Below, one piece after another: positions 14,720-24,327 of a stretch of 64,000 bases of DNA (positions are counted from its first letter, which is position 1; the number at the start of each line of letters is the position of its first letter). The stretch covers positions 310,001 to 374,000 of the forward strand of contig CP073016.1 in assembly GCA_025370075.1 (NCBI GenBank). Direction: 5' to 3'. The position numbers and the translations under genes were made by a program. Source of the stretch: Chryseotalea sp. WA131a. Lineage in GTDB: Bacteria; Bacteroidota; Bacteroidia; Cytophagales; Cyclobacteriaceae. Under the pieces are notes generated by a model. The model was not told the origin of the DNA. It worked only from the letters and a program-made list of their open reading frames with translations, and searched no databases.

Positions 14720-15640
14720 TTAATCAATGGGGGCCAACGGTATCTCCCACAGGGTCACTTTATTTTTGGTATCAATCAGTATCATGCGCTCATCCGTTAC
14801 CAAGGCAAATTTATGGGTGCCTTCTACTTTCACTTCACGCGTAGCTTCGGTGGTCAAGTCAAAGAATTTTAGTGTGTTGCCATCGGCATAATACAATTCT
14901 TCGCCCACAAAATTGAAATTTAGAATTCCCTTTTTTTGAATATGCTCAATTTGTTTGCCCAAAATCGAAAAAATCAAAATGCCGGATTGTTGGTCGAGAA
15001 CAAAAAGCATGTTTTGGTATTCGCGGAGGTGTGTAAACAATGGCTTCGTTTTAAATTGTGCGGTATCAATCGGAATCTCTGAAACCGTAGCACCCGTCAT
15101 GGGGTTGATGTGCTTCAATGTGGCATCTGCCTTGTCTAAAATCCAAACATGGTTATCTGCCCGAATGCTTACCAAGTAGGGCTCAATCGCCCACGAGGCA
15201 TCTATGTCAGTTTCGATCGGGTTCTCAAAGTAACGACCGTAGCGCGAAAACTTTTTGTTTGCTCGGTCAAAAACAAAAATGCTCGGATGGAACCAGGGCT
15301 CTATCAAATCAACCCGCTTGCTTTTTAAAGAAGCTACCCGTTTTCCGTTGGCATCGTACTTGTTTACCTTCCCGTTTTTCAAAACAAGAAAAAAATTTCC
15401 GAGCCGATCTACCGTGGCAGCCTTCACTTCACCCGGGTTGAATTCTTTTATTTTTTTGGTGGGTGCTTGTGCGGAGCAGATGGGAGAGGTGAGAAGGGAG
15501 ATTTGCAAAAAGAGAATAATGAAGACTAGTCTAATCAGAATTGAGCGAAAATGAAGATTTTTGAAAAGGGCATTGCTTCGTGAATCCAATCGCGCCTTCC
15601 CGATGCTAGTCCCCCGCCATAACGATGACTTCATTATCAT
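14720..15640 (-). CDS. Exported beta-propeller-like protein
   Basis: 306 residues. A hydrophobic segment (LIRLVFIILFLQISLLTS, about 36-53) ending in CSAQA looks like a late signal peptide, so the true start may be inside the frame. The rest is a run of short beta repeats (for example NVWILDKADATL-type and LVLKNGKVNKYD) suggesting a propeller. It overlaps the end of the preceding phosphoesterase gene by 4 bp (ATGATAATG), so the two form an operon. The role is unknown; envelope localisation is likely. Confidence 0.75.
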   Translation of the reverse strand: MIMKSSLWRGTSIGKARLDSRSNALFKNLHFRSILIRLVFIILFLQISLLTSPICSAQAPTKKIKEFNPGEVKAATVDRLGNFFLVLKNGKVNKYDANGKRVASLKSKRVDLIEPWFHPSIFVFDRANKKFSRYGRYFENPIETDIDASWAIEPYLVSIRADNHVWILDKADATLKHINPMTGATVSEIPIDTAQFKTKPLFTHLREYQNMLFVLDQQSGILIFSILGKQIEHIQKKGILNFNFVGEELYYADGNTLKFFDLTTEATREVKVEGTHKFALVTDERMILIDTKNKVTLWEIPLAPID

Positions 15641-16404
15641 TTTCCTTCAAACTTTTTTAGTTCCACATTTCCATTGCTAAACGTGGCGTACGTATCGAAA
15701 TGTACCCACTCGCCTAAATTTATATACCGGCTGTTTTCGGCTACTTTTAAATCGAGTGGCAAATGGCGGTGACCAAAAATGTAAAAATCGTGGTGATTGA
15801 TTTTTTCTTGCTCCTTGCAATACGTCAGTAAAAATTCGTTCTCTTCACCGCGAAATTTTTCTTCGCGCTTGGTGTTGGCCAAGCGGCTTTTCTTGCTCCA
15901 AAATTTGGCAATTCCCATTCCAAGGTTGGGATGTATCCGTGCAAACAACCATTGGCAAAGTGGGCTATTAAAAAACTGTTTTTGAAACTTGTATAAGTTA
16001 TCGCCAGGCCCCAAGCCATCGCCATGGCCAATCAATAATTTTTTATCACTCACCATTAGCGTTTGTGGTTCTCGGTAAATCATGATGCCCAATTCTTTTT
16101 CAAAATAATCGAACAGCCACATATCGTGGTTGCCGGTAAAAAAATAAATGGGCAAACCAGCATCCCGCAACTCGGCCAGTTTTCCTTGAAAGCGAATAAA
16201 TCCCTTGGGGATGGCGTGTTTGTATTCAAACCAGAAGTCGAAGATATCTCCCATCAAGTAAATGCTGTGGGCGTCTTTCTTCACATCATCCAGCCAAGCA
16301 ATGATTCTGCGTTCTCGTGCAAGGCTGGATTCTGCAGTGGGCACCCCCAAGTGGAAATCGGAGGCAAAGTAGATGCGTTGCTGAGTGGGCAGTTGTATTT
16401 CCAT
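15637..16404 (-). CDS. lpxH: UDP-2,3-diacylglucosamine diphosphatase-like metallophosphoesterase
   Basis: 255 residues from ATG 16404, the usual length; an upstream start at 16437 is possible but adds an unrelated stretch. Metal-binding motifs of calcineurin-like phosphoesterases are all present: SDFHLG, GDIFDFWFEY, GNHDMW, GHGDG and FGHRHLP. The GDIFDFWFEY form is typical of the LpxH group, which removes UMP from UDP-2,3-diacylglucosamine in lipid A synthesis at the inner face of the membrane. Other Bacteroidota proteins of this type have been called LpxH by homology only, so the exact substrate is inferred. Confidence 0.85.
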   Translation of the reverse strand: MEIQLPTQQRIYFASDFHLGVPTAESSLARERRIIAWLDDVKKDAHSIYLMGDIFDFWFEYKHAIPKGFIRFQGKLAELRDAGLPIYFFTGNHDMWLFDYFEKELGIMIYREPQTLMVSDKKLLIGHGDGLGPGDNLYKFQKQFFNSPLCQWLFARIHPNLGMGIAKFWSKKSRLANTKREEKFRGEENEFLLTYCKEQEKINHHDFYIFGHRHLPLDLKVAENSRYINLGEWVHFDTYATFSNGNVELKKFEGK

Positions 16405-16457
16405 TGGCTGAAGCAGCCGTAAAAATAGAAAAAGCAATTGATTGGCAGATATTGCAA

Positions 16458-16547
16458 CTAAACATCGTTGCTACGCGCCATGTAATTGGTAGGGTAGTCG
16501 GTGTGCTGATACACGAGAATTTTGGTGGCAAGGGCTCTTTCTTCGAA
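16458..16547 (-). pseudogene. Possible C-terminal remnant of a decayed gene
   Basis: A 29-codon open stretch on the minus strand reads ATKILVYQHTDYPTNYMARS and ends in a stop; an in-frame TGA precedes it, so no start is available. Its composition looks protein-like, unlike the shadows around it. Family not known. Confidence 0.3.
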
Positions 16548-16576
16548 TCAACGCATGCCATCTTTGCTCAATCTAC

Positions 16577-16762
16577 CAATAAAATAAGAAGATAGGTGCA
16601 ACGCTTAAATATCGCGCGGCACAAGATTTCACGACAGGTATGGTGCCACGCAGAGAGCTCAGTGCCAGTTTTGAAAGACGTATTTTTTCGTGCGGTAGTT
16701 GGAATGGCTACTTAACCGTGGGCGGAGTTTATCAGCGCTACTACGAGTTGATTAAAGTATAG
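16577..16762 (+). pseudogene. Possible outer-membrane protein remnant
   Basis: An open stretch without a start reads GATLKYRAAQDFTTGMVPRR, continues through an aromatic-rich segment and ends YQRYYELIKV before a stop. It resembles a beta-barrel C-terminus, but it is short and unsupported. With the fragment before it, it fills the otherwise gene-free 16405-16791. Confidence 0.25.
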
Positions 16763-16791
16763 GGCATTCAAGCAGTGCCTTTCGCATTTTT

Positions 16792-17985
16792 TCACCACCG
16801 CTTCAAAGCGAGCCCTGATACCGTTTCGCCAATGGCCAGCGATGATGTTGCCGCAGGCGAAGGCGCATTGCATACGTTTATTACGTTCTTTCCTTCCAAA
16901 ATCAGAAAGTCATCTACCAATCCCCCTTCGCGGTCGCACGCTTGCGCCCGCACGCCCGCACCACCTTCTACTAAATCTTCTTGTTGAATTTCGGGAATGA
17001 GTTTTTGCAAGGCCTTGGTAAACGCAGCTTTTGAAAACGACCGATACATTTCGCCAAAACCGGTGCGCCAATATTTAGCTGCTACTTTTTGAAAGCCGGG
17101 CCACGCCAATGTTTCGGCCAACTCTTTTAAGTTCACATCTGATTTTTTGTATCCTTCGCGTTGAAATGCCAACACCGCATTTGGGCCAGCTTCTACACCG
17201 CCCTTGGCCATGCGTGTAAAGTGCACACCCAAGAAAGGAAAATTCGGATCGGGCACCGGGTAAATTAAACTCTTCACCAAATACTCTTTTTCCTTTCTCA
17301 ATTTATAATACTCTCCCCGAAAAGGAATGATTTTTACATTTAGATTTTGAACCGTTAGTCGCGCTACTTTGTCGCTGTATAACCCCGCACAATTGATAAC
17401 GAGTTCGGTGGTGTATGAACTCTTGTCGGTGATAACGGTTGTTGATTTTTCTGTTGAGATGTTCACTACCTTTTCGCCTAGATGAATTTCTACACCTTGC
17501 TTGCGAAGAACTTCACCATATTTTTCGGCAACGAGTTTATAGTCCACAATACCCGTTTGAGGAACAAAAATTCCTTCGATGCCATTTACATGCGGTTCGT
17601 ATTCTTTCAGTTCACCAGCCGAAAGTTTTTTTAAATTTTTTAATCCGTTTTGCTCTCCCCGAACAAAAAGATTTTGCAGAAGCAGCTTCTCTGATTCATC
17701 GGTAGCCACAATTATTTTTCCGCAAAGTTCAAATGGAATAGTTTGCTCTTGGCAAAAAGCAATCAGTTGATGGTAGCCTCGCATGCAATTGGTAGCTTTT
17801 AAACTGCCAGGTTTGTAATAGATGCCCGAGTGAATGACACCACTGTTGTTGCCCGTTTGGTGTTTGGCCAGTTCAGTTTCTTTTTCGAGCACTAAAATTT
17901 TTAAATCCGGTTTCTTTTTGATCAACTGGAGGGCAGTAGCCAAGCCTACAATTCCGCCTCCTACTATTACTACAGAATATTGCAC
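16792..17985 (-). CDS. lhgO: L-2-hydroxyglutarate oxidase
   Basis: 397 residues, full length. The N-terminus VVIVGGGIVGLATALQL (about 5-21) is an FAD-binding Rossmann motif. HQTGNNSGVIHSGIYY (about 42-57) and the C-terminal GGAGVRAQACDREGGLVDDF are characteristic of LhgO, a flavoenzyme that oxidises L-2-hydroxyglutarate to 2-oxoglutarate and passes electrons to the quinone pool. It stands alone, with a promoter region of about 80 bp upstream. No unusual feature. Confidence 0.93.
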   Translation of the reverse strand: MQYSVVIVGGGIVGLATALQLIKKKPDLKILVLEKETELAKHQTGNNSGVIHSGIYYKPGSLKATNCMRGYHQLIAFCQEQTIPFELCGKIIVATDESEKLLLQNLFVRGEQNGLKNLKKLSAGELKEYEPHVNGIEGIFVPQTGIVDYKLVAEKYGEVLRKQGVEIHLGEKVVNISTEKSTTVITDKSSYTTELVINCAGLYSDKVARLTVQNLNVKIIPFRGEYYKLRKEKEYLVKSLIYPVPDPNFPFLGVHFTRMAKGGVEAGPNAVLAFQREGYKKSDVNLKELAETLAWPGFQKVAAKYWRTGFGEMYRSFSKAAFTKALQKLIPEIQQEDLVEGGAGVRAQACDREGGLVDDFLILEGKNVINVCNAPSPAATSSLAIGETVSGLALKRW

Positions 17986-18136
17986 AGTCTAATTGTTTGT
18001 GGCAAAAATAGAATTTTTATTCTCTATTTTTAATGAGTGATTATCCGTCAAGCAAAAGAACAAGATGCCACTAAAAGTGAAAGAATCACTTATCCCTTGG
18101 GTATCCCAACCTCACTTTGAGAGAAGAGAAAAAATT

Positions 18137-18517
18137 TTAGTGAAGAATGGCTGCATGAAGTGGGAGGTCACCAGCAACCAAACGCATGTGCGAACACATC
18201 AATTTTATGTTCGCAACGGGTGGCAATTTGATTCCGATACATCGCCTACGCTGGCCGCGCGCACGAGTGCGATCATGCAATCGGTTTTTATTTTGGGGGT
18301 CAGGTAAGTTTCGATTGCTACCCGCTGGGTTGGTGGAAACAAACGTAATGGGTTCATGATTCAATTCTGGCACATACCAGCCTACACCAAAGCCATCACC
18401 ATTCAGCGGTTCTTCAATTTTCTTTGGCATTGATGCTTTGGTTGACCAACGAATTTTTGGGTTGGTAGAGCAGCTTATCGATGATGATAGACGTGCCTTT
18501 ATAGGCCAGTCTCACAT
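18137..18517 (-). pseudogene. Decayed class II glutamine amidotransferase
   Basis: Reading the minus strand from 18517 gives a family-typical N-terminus, RLAYKGTSIIIDKLLYQP then NSLVNQSI, but the codons for the catalytic Cys are damaged: ATGTGAGACTGG lacks one base after ATGTG. A second shift leads into EEPLNGDGFGVGWYVPELNH, the hallmark of YafJ/EgtC-like amidotransferases, and a third leads to TDCMIALVRAASVGDVSESN then CHPF. The homology then fades towards 18065. The C-terminal half is missing. The gene is therefore inactive here. Confidence 0.8.
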
Positions 18518-18666
18518 AAAATCAATTTGAAAATGATGATTAATTTGAAAATTTGAAGATTGGTCTTTTGCACAAAGCTTTGTGTTATTTCAAATTCTCA
18601 TTTTAAAACTAACCAAATAACCTGAGATTCTATCCCATTTTCAAATTGGCTAATTTTCAAATTGGT

Positions 18667-19179
18667 TTACTTTTTCTTTTCGGTTTTTTCGAAGGTCATC
18701 GAAACAGAATTCATGCAATACCGTAAGCCGGTTGGTTCGGGACCATCGTTAAACACATGGCCCAAATGACCTCCGCAATTGCTGCACACCACTTCATCAC
18801 GCACCATGCCATGACTTGTATCAGTGCCAACATCTACTGCTTTTTTATCGATTGGTTGATAGAAACTTGGCCAGCCAGTGCCAGATTCAAATTTGGTATC
18901 GGATGCGAACAGGGCTTGGTGGCAGCCAGCGCAATAGTAGGTTCCGCGCTCGTGGTTGTCCCATAACTTGCCCGTAAAAGCTCGTTCCGTGCCTTTTTGT
19001 CGAAGTACCTCAAATTGTTCTGGAGTCAATTGTTTTTTCCATTCCATCTCAGTTTTGGCCAGGTAGGCTTTCGGTTTTGCTTTTTCAGCATCAGCACCTT
19101 TGTTTTTGGTTTGGCAGCTAACCGATAGGGCAGTGGTCAATAAAAGGGCAGCCAGAGTTAGATTCATCATTGTTTTCAT
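18667..19179 (-). CDS. msrB: Peptide-methionine (R)-S-oxide reductase
   Basis: 170 residues including a lipoprotein-type signal (LLLTTALSVSC), so the enzyme is probably anchored in the envelope. Zinc-binding pairs are YYCAGC and CSNCGGHLGHVF; the catalytic Cys is in LRYCMNSVS (about residue 155), near the C-terminus. It reduces methionine-R-sulfoxide in oxidised proteins. The matching MsrA, with its own signal peptide, is encoded 3 kb away at 22079. The 18518-18666 spacer is AT-rich with runs of TTTGAAAAT/ATTTTCAAA and nothing else that I can name. Confidence 0.94.
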   Translation of the reverse strand: MKTMMNLTLAALLLTTALSVSCQTKNKGADAEKAKPKAYLAKTEMEWKKQLTPEQFEVLRQKGTERAFTGKLWDNHERGTYYCAGCHQALFASDTKFESGTGWPSFYQPIDKKAVDVGTDTSHGMVRDEVVCSNCGGHLGHVFNDGPEPTGLRYCMNSVSMTFEKTEKKK

Positions 19180-19343
19180 TATATTTAGTGATGGTGAGAT
19201 ATACGTTCAATAAACAGATTTGGATTAAAATGTTTTTAAAAGAAGCCAGTGCCGTCACCAGGCGGACAAATCCCTTTTCAATCTTTAACCTATTTGTTGT
19301 TGGAAAATCCCTTTTTTTCCACAATTTTTAGGCATAACTAATG

Positions 19344-19351
19344 TACTTTTG
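19344..19351 (+). promoter_or_regulatory. Bacteroidota -7 box
   Basis: TACTTTTG matches TAnnTTTG and lies 30 bp before the ATG of the YfiR-like gene. Confidence 0.45.
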
Positions 19352-19380
19352 ATGTTTACTAATACAATTACCCAACCCCG

Positions 19381-19878
19381 ATGAGAGTAAAGCTGTTCCT
19401 GATTCTGTGCTCAGTGAGTTTCTTCGCTCAGGCCCAAAACTATGAAACCAAGAAGGTATATGTTCACAGTTTTGCGAGGATGATTCAATGGCCAGAAGAG
19501 AGTAGGGTTGGTGATTTTGAGATTGCGGTGCTTGGTGAAACCCCCTTCTTCGATCAGCTTATCGAAATGGCATCTAAAAAGAAGTTGGGCGACAGAACCA
19601 TTAAGGTAATCAAATTGGCAACCATAGCCGACTTAAATAAAAGTCACATCCTAGTTTTACCTGCAGCACAATCGGCTTCTTTGGCAGAGGTGCTTAAAAA
19701 AATTGGCACCGGTTCTACTTTGGTGGTAACAGAGCAAGATGGCTTGGCCCAAAAAGGAAGCCATATCAACTTTGTGTTGAAAGATGGAAAACTGGCCTTT
19801 GAACTTAATCAAAATGCCTTAGTAAAAAACAAATTGAAAGCCGCTAACGAACTTACTCGATTGGCCATTTTACTCTAA
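19381..19878 (+). CDS. YfiR-family (DUF4154) periplasmic protein
   Basis: 165 residues with a signal peptide (MRVKLFLILCSVSFFAQAQ). The pattern KVYVHSFARMIQWPEE, then FEIAVLG, SHILVLPAAQ and VTEQDGLAQKGSHINFVLKDGKLAFELN is that of YfiR/DUF4154 proteins. In Pseudomonas, YfiR restrains a membrane diguanylate cyclase; in Cytophagales, relatives commonly sit before HAMP sensors, as here, with only 19 bp between the two genes. It probably modulates the sensor from the periplasm. Confidence 0.85.
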   Translation: MRVKLFLILCSVSFFAQAQNYETKKVYVHSFARMIQWPEESRVGDFEIAVLGETPFFDQLIEMASKKKLGDRTIKVIKLATIADLNKSHILVLPAAQSASLAEVLKKIGTGSTLVVTEQDGLAQKGSHINFVLKDGKLAFELNQNALVKNKLKAANELTRLAILL

Positions 19879-19897
19879 TCATGTTTACATTTTAGCT

Positions 19898-21889
19898 ATG
19901 GAAAATCCTTCGAAAAAAAAGAGCCTGAATATCAAGCTGAACATTGGCAATAAGATTTTTGGTGGGTTCTTAATATTGATTGTGCTGTTTGCCATCAATG
20001 CCACCATTATCTTCCGCACAGGTAATACCATCAATAATAATGTAATGGTGTCAAAAGAAACGGTTAACCCGTTAAGAGATGCCATTAATGAATTGATTAC
20101 GTTGGTGCACCGGTCGCGCATGTTGGCTACCAACTGGGTGTTTTTGCAAACCAACGATGATGACAAAAATGCCTTGCGCTCCATCGTTAATGGTGAGTAT
20201 AAAGGATTGAAGGAAAAGATAGAAAAACTGATGGTGAATTGGGATGCCGATAGTTTGGAATCAACGTTCAAGAAAGATAGCGCGCAGCGAGTGTTGATGA
20301 CCAAGGCGCTTTACAAGTTCGATACTTTACTCATAGGCACGGAAGAAAACATCATGAATGCCCTCACGGGTTTTGATTCCTATGAGGACCCCACCACCAA
20401 ATTATTGGCGGGTGATTATGTGGATCAAGTGATTATTCCACAATCCAATGATATCATCAAATTGCTTTCCGCCATTAGACTAAATCAAGAAAAATTAACT
20501 CAGAAATCATCCGATAGCATGAGTTCGTCTACCAGTAATTTGATTCGGATCACGCTAATATTAGGTGGCGCCATTGTGGTGTTAGGACTTCTATGTGCCT
20601 ACTTGCTCATTCGATCTATAACAGTGCCCATCAACTACATTAAAGAAGTGGTTGTAAAACTTGGCAGAGGCGAGTTGGTGGAAGACAAAGGCCGCATTTT
20701 TAGTAATGATGAGATTGGCGAGATGGCCTTTGCCACCGATAATTTAGTAAATGGATTAAAAGCTACAACCGGCTTTGCTGAAAATATTGGTAAGGGAAAT
20801 TATGCTTCAGACTTTACCCCCTTAAGTGAGCACGATGTGTTGGGCAATGCATTGATTAACATGCGCAACAATTTGGCCCGTGTGGCCGAAGAAGATAAGA
20901 AGCGTGCGTGGGCATCGGAAGGATTGGCAACGTTTGCAGAAATTTTGCGAAGCAATAACTCGGATGTTCAAAAGCTCTGCTATGAGATTATTGGAAGTTT
21001 GGTAAAATACCTCAAGGCCAACCAAGGAGCGCTCTATATTATTGATGACGTAACCGATGGCGATGAGCAAACCATGAGCATGTTGGCGTGTTATGCCTGG
21101 AACAAGAAAAAGCACGTCAATCAAAAAATTTACAAAGGGGAGGGATTGGCCGGACAAGCTTGGCAAGAGATGGACACTATTTACTTAACCGATGTTCCGC
21201 AAAATTATATTCGCATCACATCTGGTTTGGGCGATGCCAACCCAACTTCAATTTTGATCATGCCGCTAAAAGTGAACGATCAGATTTTTGGTGTGGTAGA
21301 AATCGCCTCCTTCTCTGCAATGGCAGAGCACGAGATTGAGTTTGTAAAACGCATTGCCGAAAGCATTGCATCAACGGTTTCTTCGGTAAAGGTAAATGCC
21401 CGTACCACCAAGTTATTGGCCGAGTCACAACAGATGACAGAAGAGATGCGTGCGCAAGAAGAAGAGATGCGCCAAAACATGGAAGAGTTGCAAGCCACTC
21501 AAGAAGAAATGCAGCGTGGTCAGTCTGAATCTGCGTCTATCGTTGCTATCGTTAATGAAGGTTTTAACACTATTGAATTTGACACCGATGGAAATATTTT
21601 AAAGGCAAACGATAACTTTTTGAACGCCATGGGCTATTCTTTAGATGAGATTGTTGGTGAGCATCACAGCATTTTTATGCCAAAGGAAGAACGAAATACG
21701 GATGCTTATCGTCAATTTTGGAAAGACTTGTCCGTTGGCAAAGCAAAGTCAGGCGAATTTAGAAGAATCAATAAAAATGGTGAAGAGGTTTGGACTTTGG
21801 CAACTTATTCACCTTTACGAAATCCGATAGGTCAAATTAGTCGACTTATGAAAGTTGCAATAGATATTACAAAGTATAAAAGGAAGTAA
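19898..21889 (+). CDS. Membrane sensor protein with HAMP, GAF and PAS domains, no kinase domain
   Basis: 663 residues. Membrane helices at about 20-39 and 216-238 bracket a periplasmic domain of about 175 residues. HAMP follows (about 239-295), then a GAF domain (about 345-500), a Glu/Gln-rich coiled coil (QQMTEEMRAQEEEMRQ) and a C-terminal PAS with its PAC segment. No histidine kinase, GGDEF or methyl-accepting domain is present, so it must signal through a partner, or the PAS end may contact another protein. It follows the YfiR-like gene and is closed by a strong terminator. Confidence 0.88.
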   Translation: MENPSKKKSLNIKLNIGNKIFGGFLILIVLFAINATIIFRTGNTINNNVMVSKETVNPLRDAINELITLVHRSRMLATNWVFLQTNDDDKNALRSIVNGEYKGLKEKIEKLMVNWDADSLESTFKKDSAQRVLMTKALYKFDTLLIGTEENIMNALTGFDSYEDPTTKLLAGDYVDQVIIPQSNDIIKLLSAIRLNQEKLTQKSSDSMSSSTSNLIRITLILGGAIVVLGLLCAYLLIRSITVPINYIKEVVVKLGRGELVEDKGRIFSNDEIGEMAFATDNLVNGLKATTGFAENIGKGNYASDFTPLSEHDVLGNALINMRNNLARVAEEDKKRAWASEGLATFAEILRSNNSDVQKLCYEIIGSLVKYLKANQGALYIIDDVTDGDEQTMSMLACYAWNKKKHVNQKIYKGEGLAGQAWQEMDTIYLTDVPQNYIRITSGLGDANPTSILIMPLKVNDQIFGVVEIASFSAMAEHEIEFVKRIAESIASTVSSVKVNARTTKLLAESQQMTEEMRAQEEEMRQNMEELQATQEEMQRGQSESASIVAIVNEGFNTIEFDTDGNILKANDNFLNAMGYSLDEIVGEHHSIFMPKEERNTDAYRQFWKDLSVGKAKSGEFRRINKNGEEVWTLATYSPLRNPIGQISRLMKVAIDITKYKRK

Positions 21890-21902
21890 GACTCTTTACA
21901 GC

Positions 21903-21931
21903 AAAAAACCCCTCCGTCTGAGGGGTTTTTT
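21903..21931 (+). terminator. Intrinsic terminator after the sensor gene
   Basis: AAAAAACCCCTC and GAGGGGTTTTTT pair perfectly around a 5-nt loop, 13 bp past the stop. It could act in both directions because the stem is preceded by an A run. Confidence 0.9.
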
Positions 21932-22078
21932 GTTACCTAAACCTAAACCTATGAGAGAATTACTCTACTCTGCATATAAGAACGGAGAATGGTTATTGGA
22001 GTTACATTCTTTGATAAAAAAAATTTAAGCGCGATTAAGTGCTAAAATCTGATTGGGCTAGCAACTCCCAATAAAACA

Positions 22079-22696
22079 TTATTTTTTTAGCTTATCGGCA
22101 AATTGCTTTTTGAATTTATCCACCTTTGGCCGAATAACGTACTGACAATAGCCCTGATTGGGGTTCAGCTCATAATAGTTTTGATGGTAGTCTTCAGCAG
22201 GATAAAAAGTGGTCAAGGTTGTAATTTCAGTAACAATCGGGTTTTTATACACATGCGATGCTTCCAATTGTTTTTTATAAGCCTCCGCAAGAGCTTTCTG
22301 ATTTTCATCGGCATAAAAAACGGCTGAGCGATACTGTGTGCCTTCGTCAGCGCCTTGGCGGTTTAAGGTAGTAGGGTCGTGGGTATTCCAAAAAACTTCC
22401 AGCAGCTCTTCAAACGAAACCACCGCAGGGTCGAATGTGATTTGGGTAACCTCGGCATGGCCGGTCATACCCGTGCAAATCTCGCGATAGGTTGGGTTTT
22501 TGACTTTGCCACCAGTGTAGCCCGATACTACTTTGGTGACGCCTTTTACGTTTAAAAACACCGCTTCGGTACACCAAAAGCAGCCTGCGCCAAAGGTGGC
22601 GGTTTGTACATTAGTTGTTTCCACTTTTTTAGTTTGAGATTGTGCCTTTGCCTGAAGAATTGCCACCAGAGCAAAGGCGGTTAGTAATTTTATCAT
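22079..22696 (-). CDS. msrA: Peptide-methionine (S)-S-oxide reductase
   Basis: 205 residues: a signal peptide (about 1-19, ending AKAQS), then the MsrA domain with the catalytic motif GCFWC at 38-42, GYTGG, GHAEVTQITFDP and YPAEDYHQNYYELN. Reduces methionine-S-sulfoxide. Export to the periplasm is inferred from the signal. The C-terminal Cys in GYCQY is the likely recycling Cys. Not in an operon with msrB. Confidence 0.94.
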   Translation of the reverse strand: MIKLLTAFALVAILQAKAQSQTKKVETTNVQTATFGAGCFWCTEAVFLNVKGVTKVVSGYTGGKVKNPTYREICTGMTGHAEVTQITFDPAVVSFEELLEVFWNTHDPTTLNRQGADEGTQYRSAVFYADENQKALAEAYKKQLEASHVYKNPIVTEITTLTTFYPAEDYHQNYYELNPNQGYCQYVIRPKVDKFKKQFADKLKK

Positions 22697-22774
22697 AGCT
22701 AGGTCTTATAACTTAAACTAGGATAAAATGGTTTAGAGCGGTGCATATTTGTCGTGCCTTTGTCAAAAGTATTG

Positions 22775-23887
22775 CTAATACCTACTATAAAACCCTCTCA
22801 ACTGCTGTGTCAAATTGTTCTGCAGGTTGCTCATCGCTTGCTGATATAAGTTATCATCGTTAGGGTATCCTTCTGCTCGTTTGCACAAATTTGCTTGGTC
22901 ACCATTCAGTGCACGCACATCGCCTTTGTAGGTCGCCCAATCATACTGCCAGCGAGCAACCCCATCTACGGTGGTGTTTTGCAAATACGAATTGTTGGAT
23001 GCATCGGTGATAGTAAGAGTAGCCTCACTTTTGGCATTTTTTACTTTTGTATAAATGGTTAAAGTGGCCTTTACGGTTTCCATCACATCTTGTGTTTTGC
23101 CATCGGGCAATTTTTTCTCTCCTACCTTTATACTTCGCTCAATATTTTCTGTTCGTGATGAAAGCATCGCGCGGTTGTCCTGATAAAACCTATTGAAGAC
23201 CAATCGTAGTATTTGCTGAGGAGGAACCGTATCGCGTTGGGCTACCGGTTTAAAGGACAAAAACTGCCGCTGCAATGAATTGATGATGGGCTGAAAGCTG
23301 CCGTAGTTGATGCGCGAGGCATTGATTTCTTCATAAGCCACGCGTAGCGTAGCGTTAAACTCAGCTTGATTCATCATTTCAATTACCTCGCGGTAGCCTT
23401 GTTCATAGCCATTGGCTTCTTTAAATGCGAAGTAAGCTTGCTTGGCATCGTTTCGCGTGTTTTTCATCATGAACTGAATGCCATCTTGATAGCTCTCTTC
23501 AGCTGCCTTGGGCTTTGCATCGGCCAACTCTTTAAATTTGGTTACGGGGTTGGTGATAACCTTCATCGCGCCCAGCGAGGTTTTTATTTGGTCGTTGAGA
23601 TTATTGATTTTAGTGTAACCGTCTACTGCGTTGCGCCACTTGCGTGGATTGTCGGAATTGATGCCGTTTTGGATACTCATGTTGATGAAATCTACGGCCA
23701 GCGGATAGGCTTGTGTCAAAACAACGGTAGCCTTTTTATGGGTGGGGCTTCCGCGCAAGCGATTGACTGAGTTTATTACAGCATCGTAATAATCGCCTTG
23801 CTTTAAGGCAGCTTTTCCAGAAGAGCATGAATCGAAGAGGATAAACAAAAAGAAAAGGGCAAGGATTGCCAGAAACCGATCTTTCAT
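22775..23887 (-). CDS. Lipoprotein of unknown function
   Basis: 370 residues. The signal ends LFILFDSC, followed by SSGKAALKQGDYYDAVINSV, which looks like a TPR-type helix pair. The middle 100-200 region is helical; the C-terminal 130 residues contain beta strands around VMETVKATLTIYTKV. I do not know the family, but the length and layout are typical of conserved Bacteroidota envelope lipoproteins. Monocistronic as far as can be seen. Confidence 0.75.
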   Translation of the reverse strand: MKDRFLAILALFFLFILFDSCSSGKAALKQGDYYDAVINSVNRLRGSPTHKKATVVLTQAYPLAVDFINMSIQNGINSDNPRKWRNAVDGYTKINNLNDQIKTSLGAMKVITNPVTKFKELADAKPKAAEESYQDGIQFMMKNTRNDAKQAYFAFKEANGYEQGYREVIEMMNQAEFNATLRVAYEEINASRINYGSFQPIINSLQRQFLSFKPVAQRDTVPPQQILRLVFNRFYQDNRAMLSSRTENIERSIKVGEKKLPDGKTQDVMETVKATLTIYTKVKNAKSEATLTITDASNNSYLQNTTVDGVARWQYDWATYKGDVRALNGDQANLCKRAEGYPNDDNLYQQAMSNLQNNLTQQLRGFYSRY

Positions 23888-24116
23888 AGCCAGCTAAATT
23901 TAGCTTGAAGTTACCCAACTGACTCGTAATCCGGAAACTTGGATGGGTAAAACTTTGGTAATTGGTAAGTGGTGTTCGGTGAAAGATTTTTAATTTGTGA
24001 TTGGTGAATTGTGATTTTTGATTGTGCCGACCCTACCAAAAACCGATTACCAGCCATAGAACAATCATTACCGGCCACCAACTACCAACTACCACTCACC
24101 AACAACCACTTACTAA

Positions 24117-24314
24117 CTATTTCCCAAACAAATCCACCAGCACATCGTCAATCAAGTTGTGCCAACTGTCCTAACTGCGGCCTTCGTTGTTTTGGCATAA
24201 ACGGTAGCGCTTTTGGTGGTGTCGTATAACGAACTGAGCGTGGCAGTGATTTCATGCCCCTTCAAAAAGTTAAACGACAACCAAAACAACAAACAAATCA
24301 CTAAGCTTCTTCAT
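24117..24314 (-). pseudogene. Small decayed gene
   Basis: From ATG 24314 the minus strand reads MKKLSDLFVVLVV, a signal-like start, then shifts frame into FLKGHEITATLSSLYDTTKS and on to TVYAKTTKAAVRTV, then shifts again into NLIDDVLVDLFGK and a stop. Three open pieces in order suggest a protein of about 65 residues broken by two small indels. The rest of 23888-24327 is low-complexity sequence rich in CCAACTACC-like and TTGGTGAATTG-like repeats. Confidence 0.4.
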
Positions 24315-24327
24315 AGGAGCAAGTTAC

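Noticed and set aside
23998..24130. Low-complexity TTGGTGA/CCAACTACC stretch as a structured RNA
   Set aside because: The repeats are degenerate and give no stable, consistent fold by eye.
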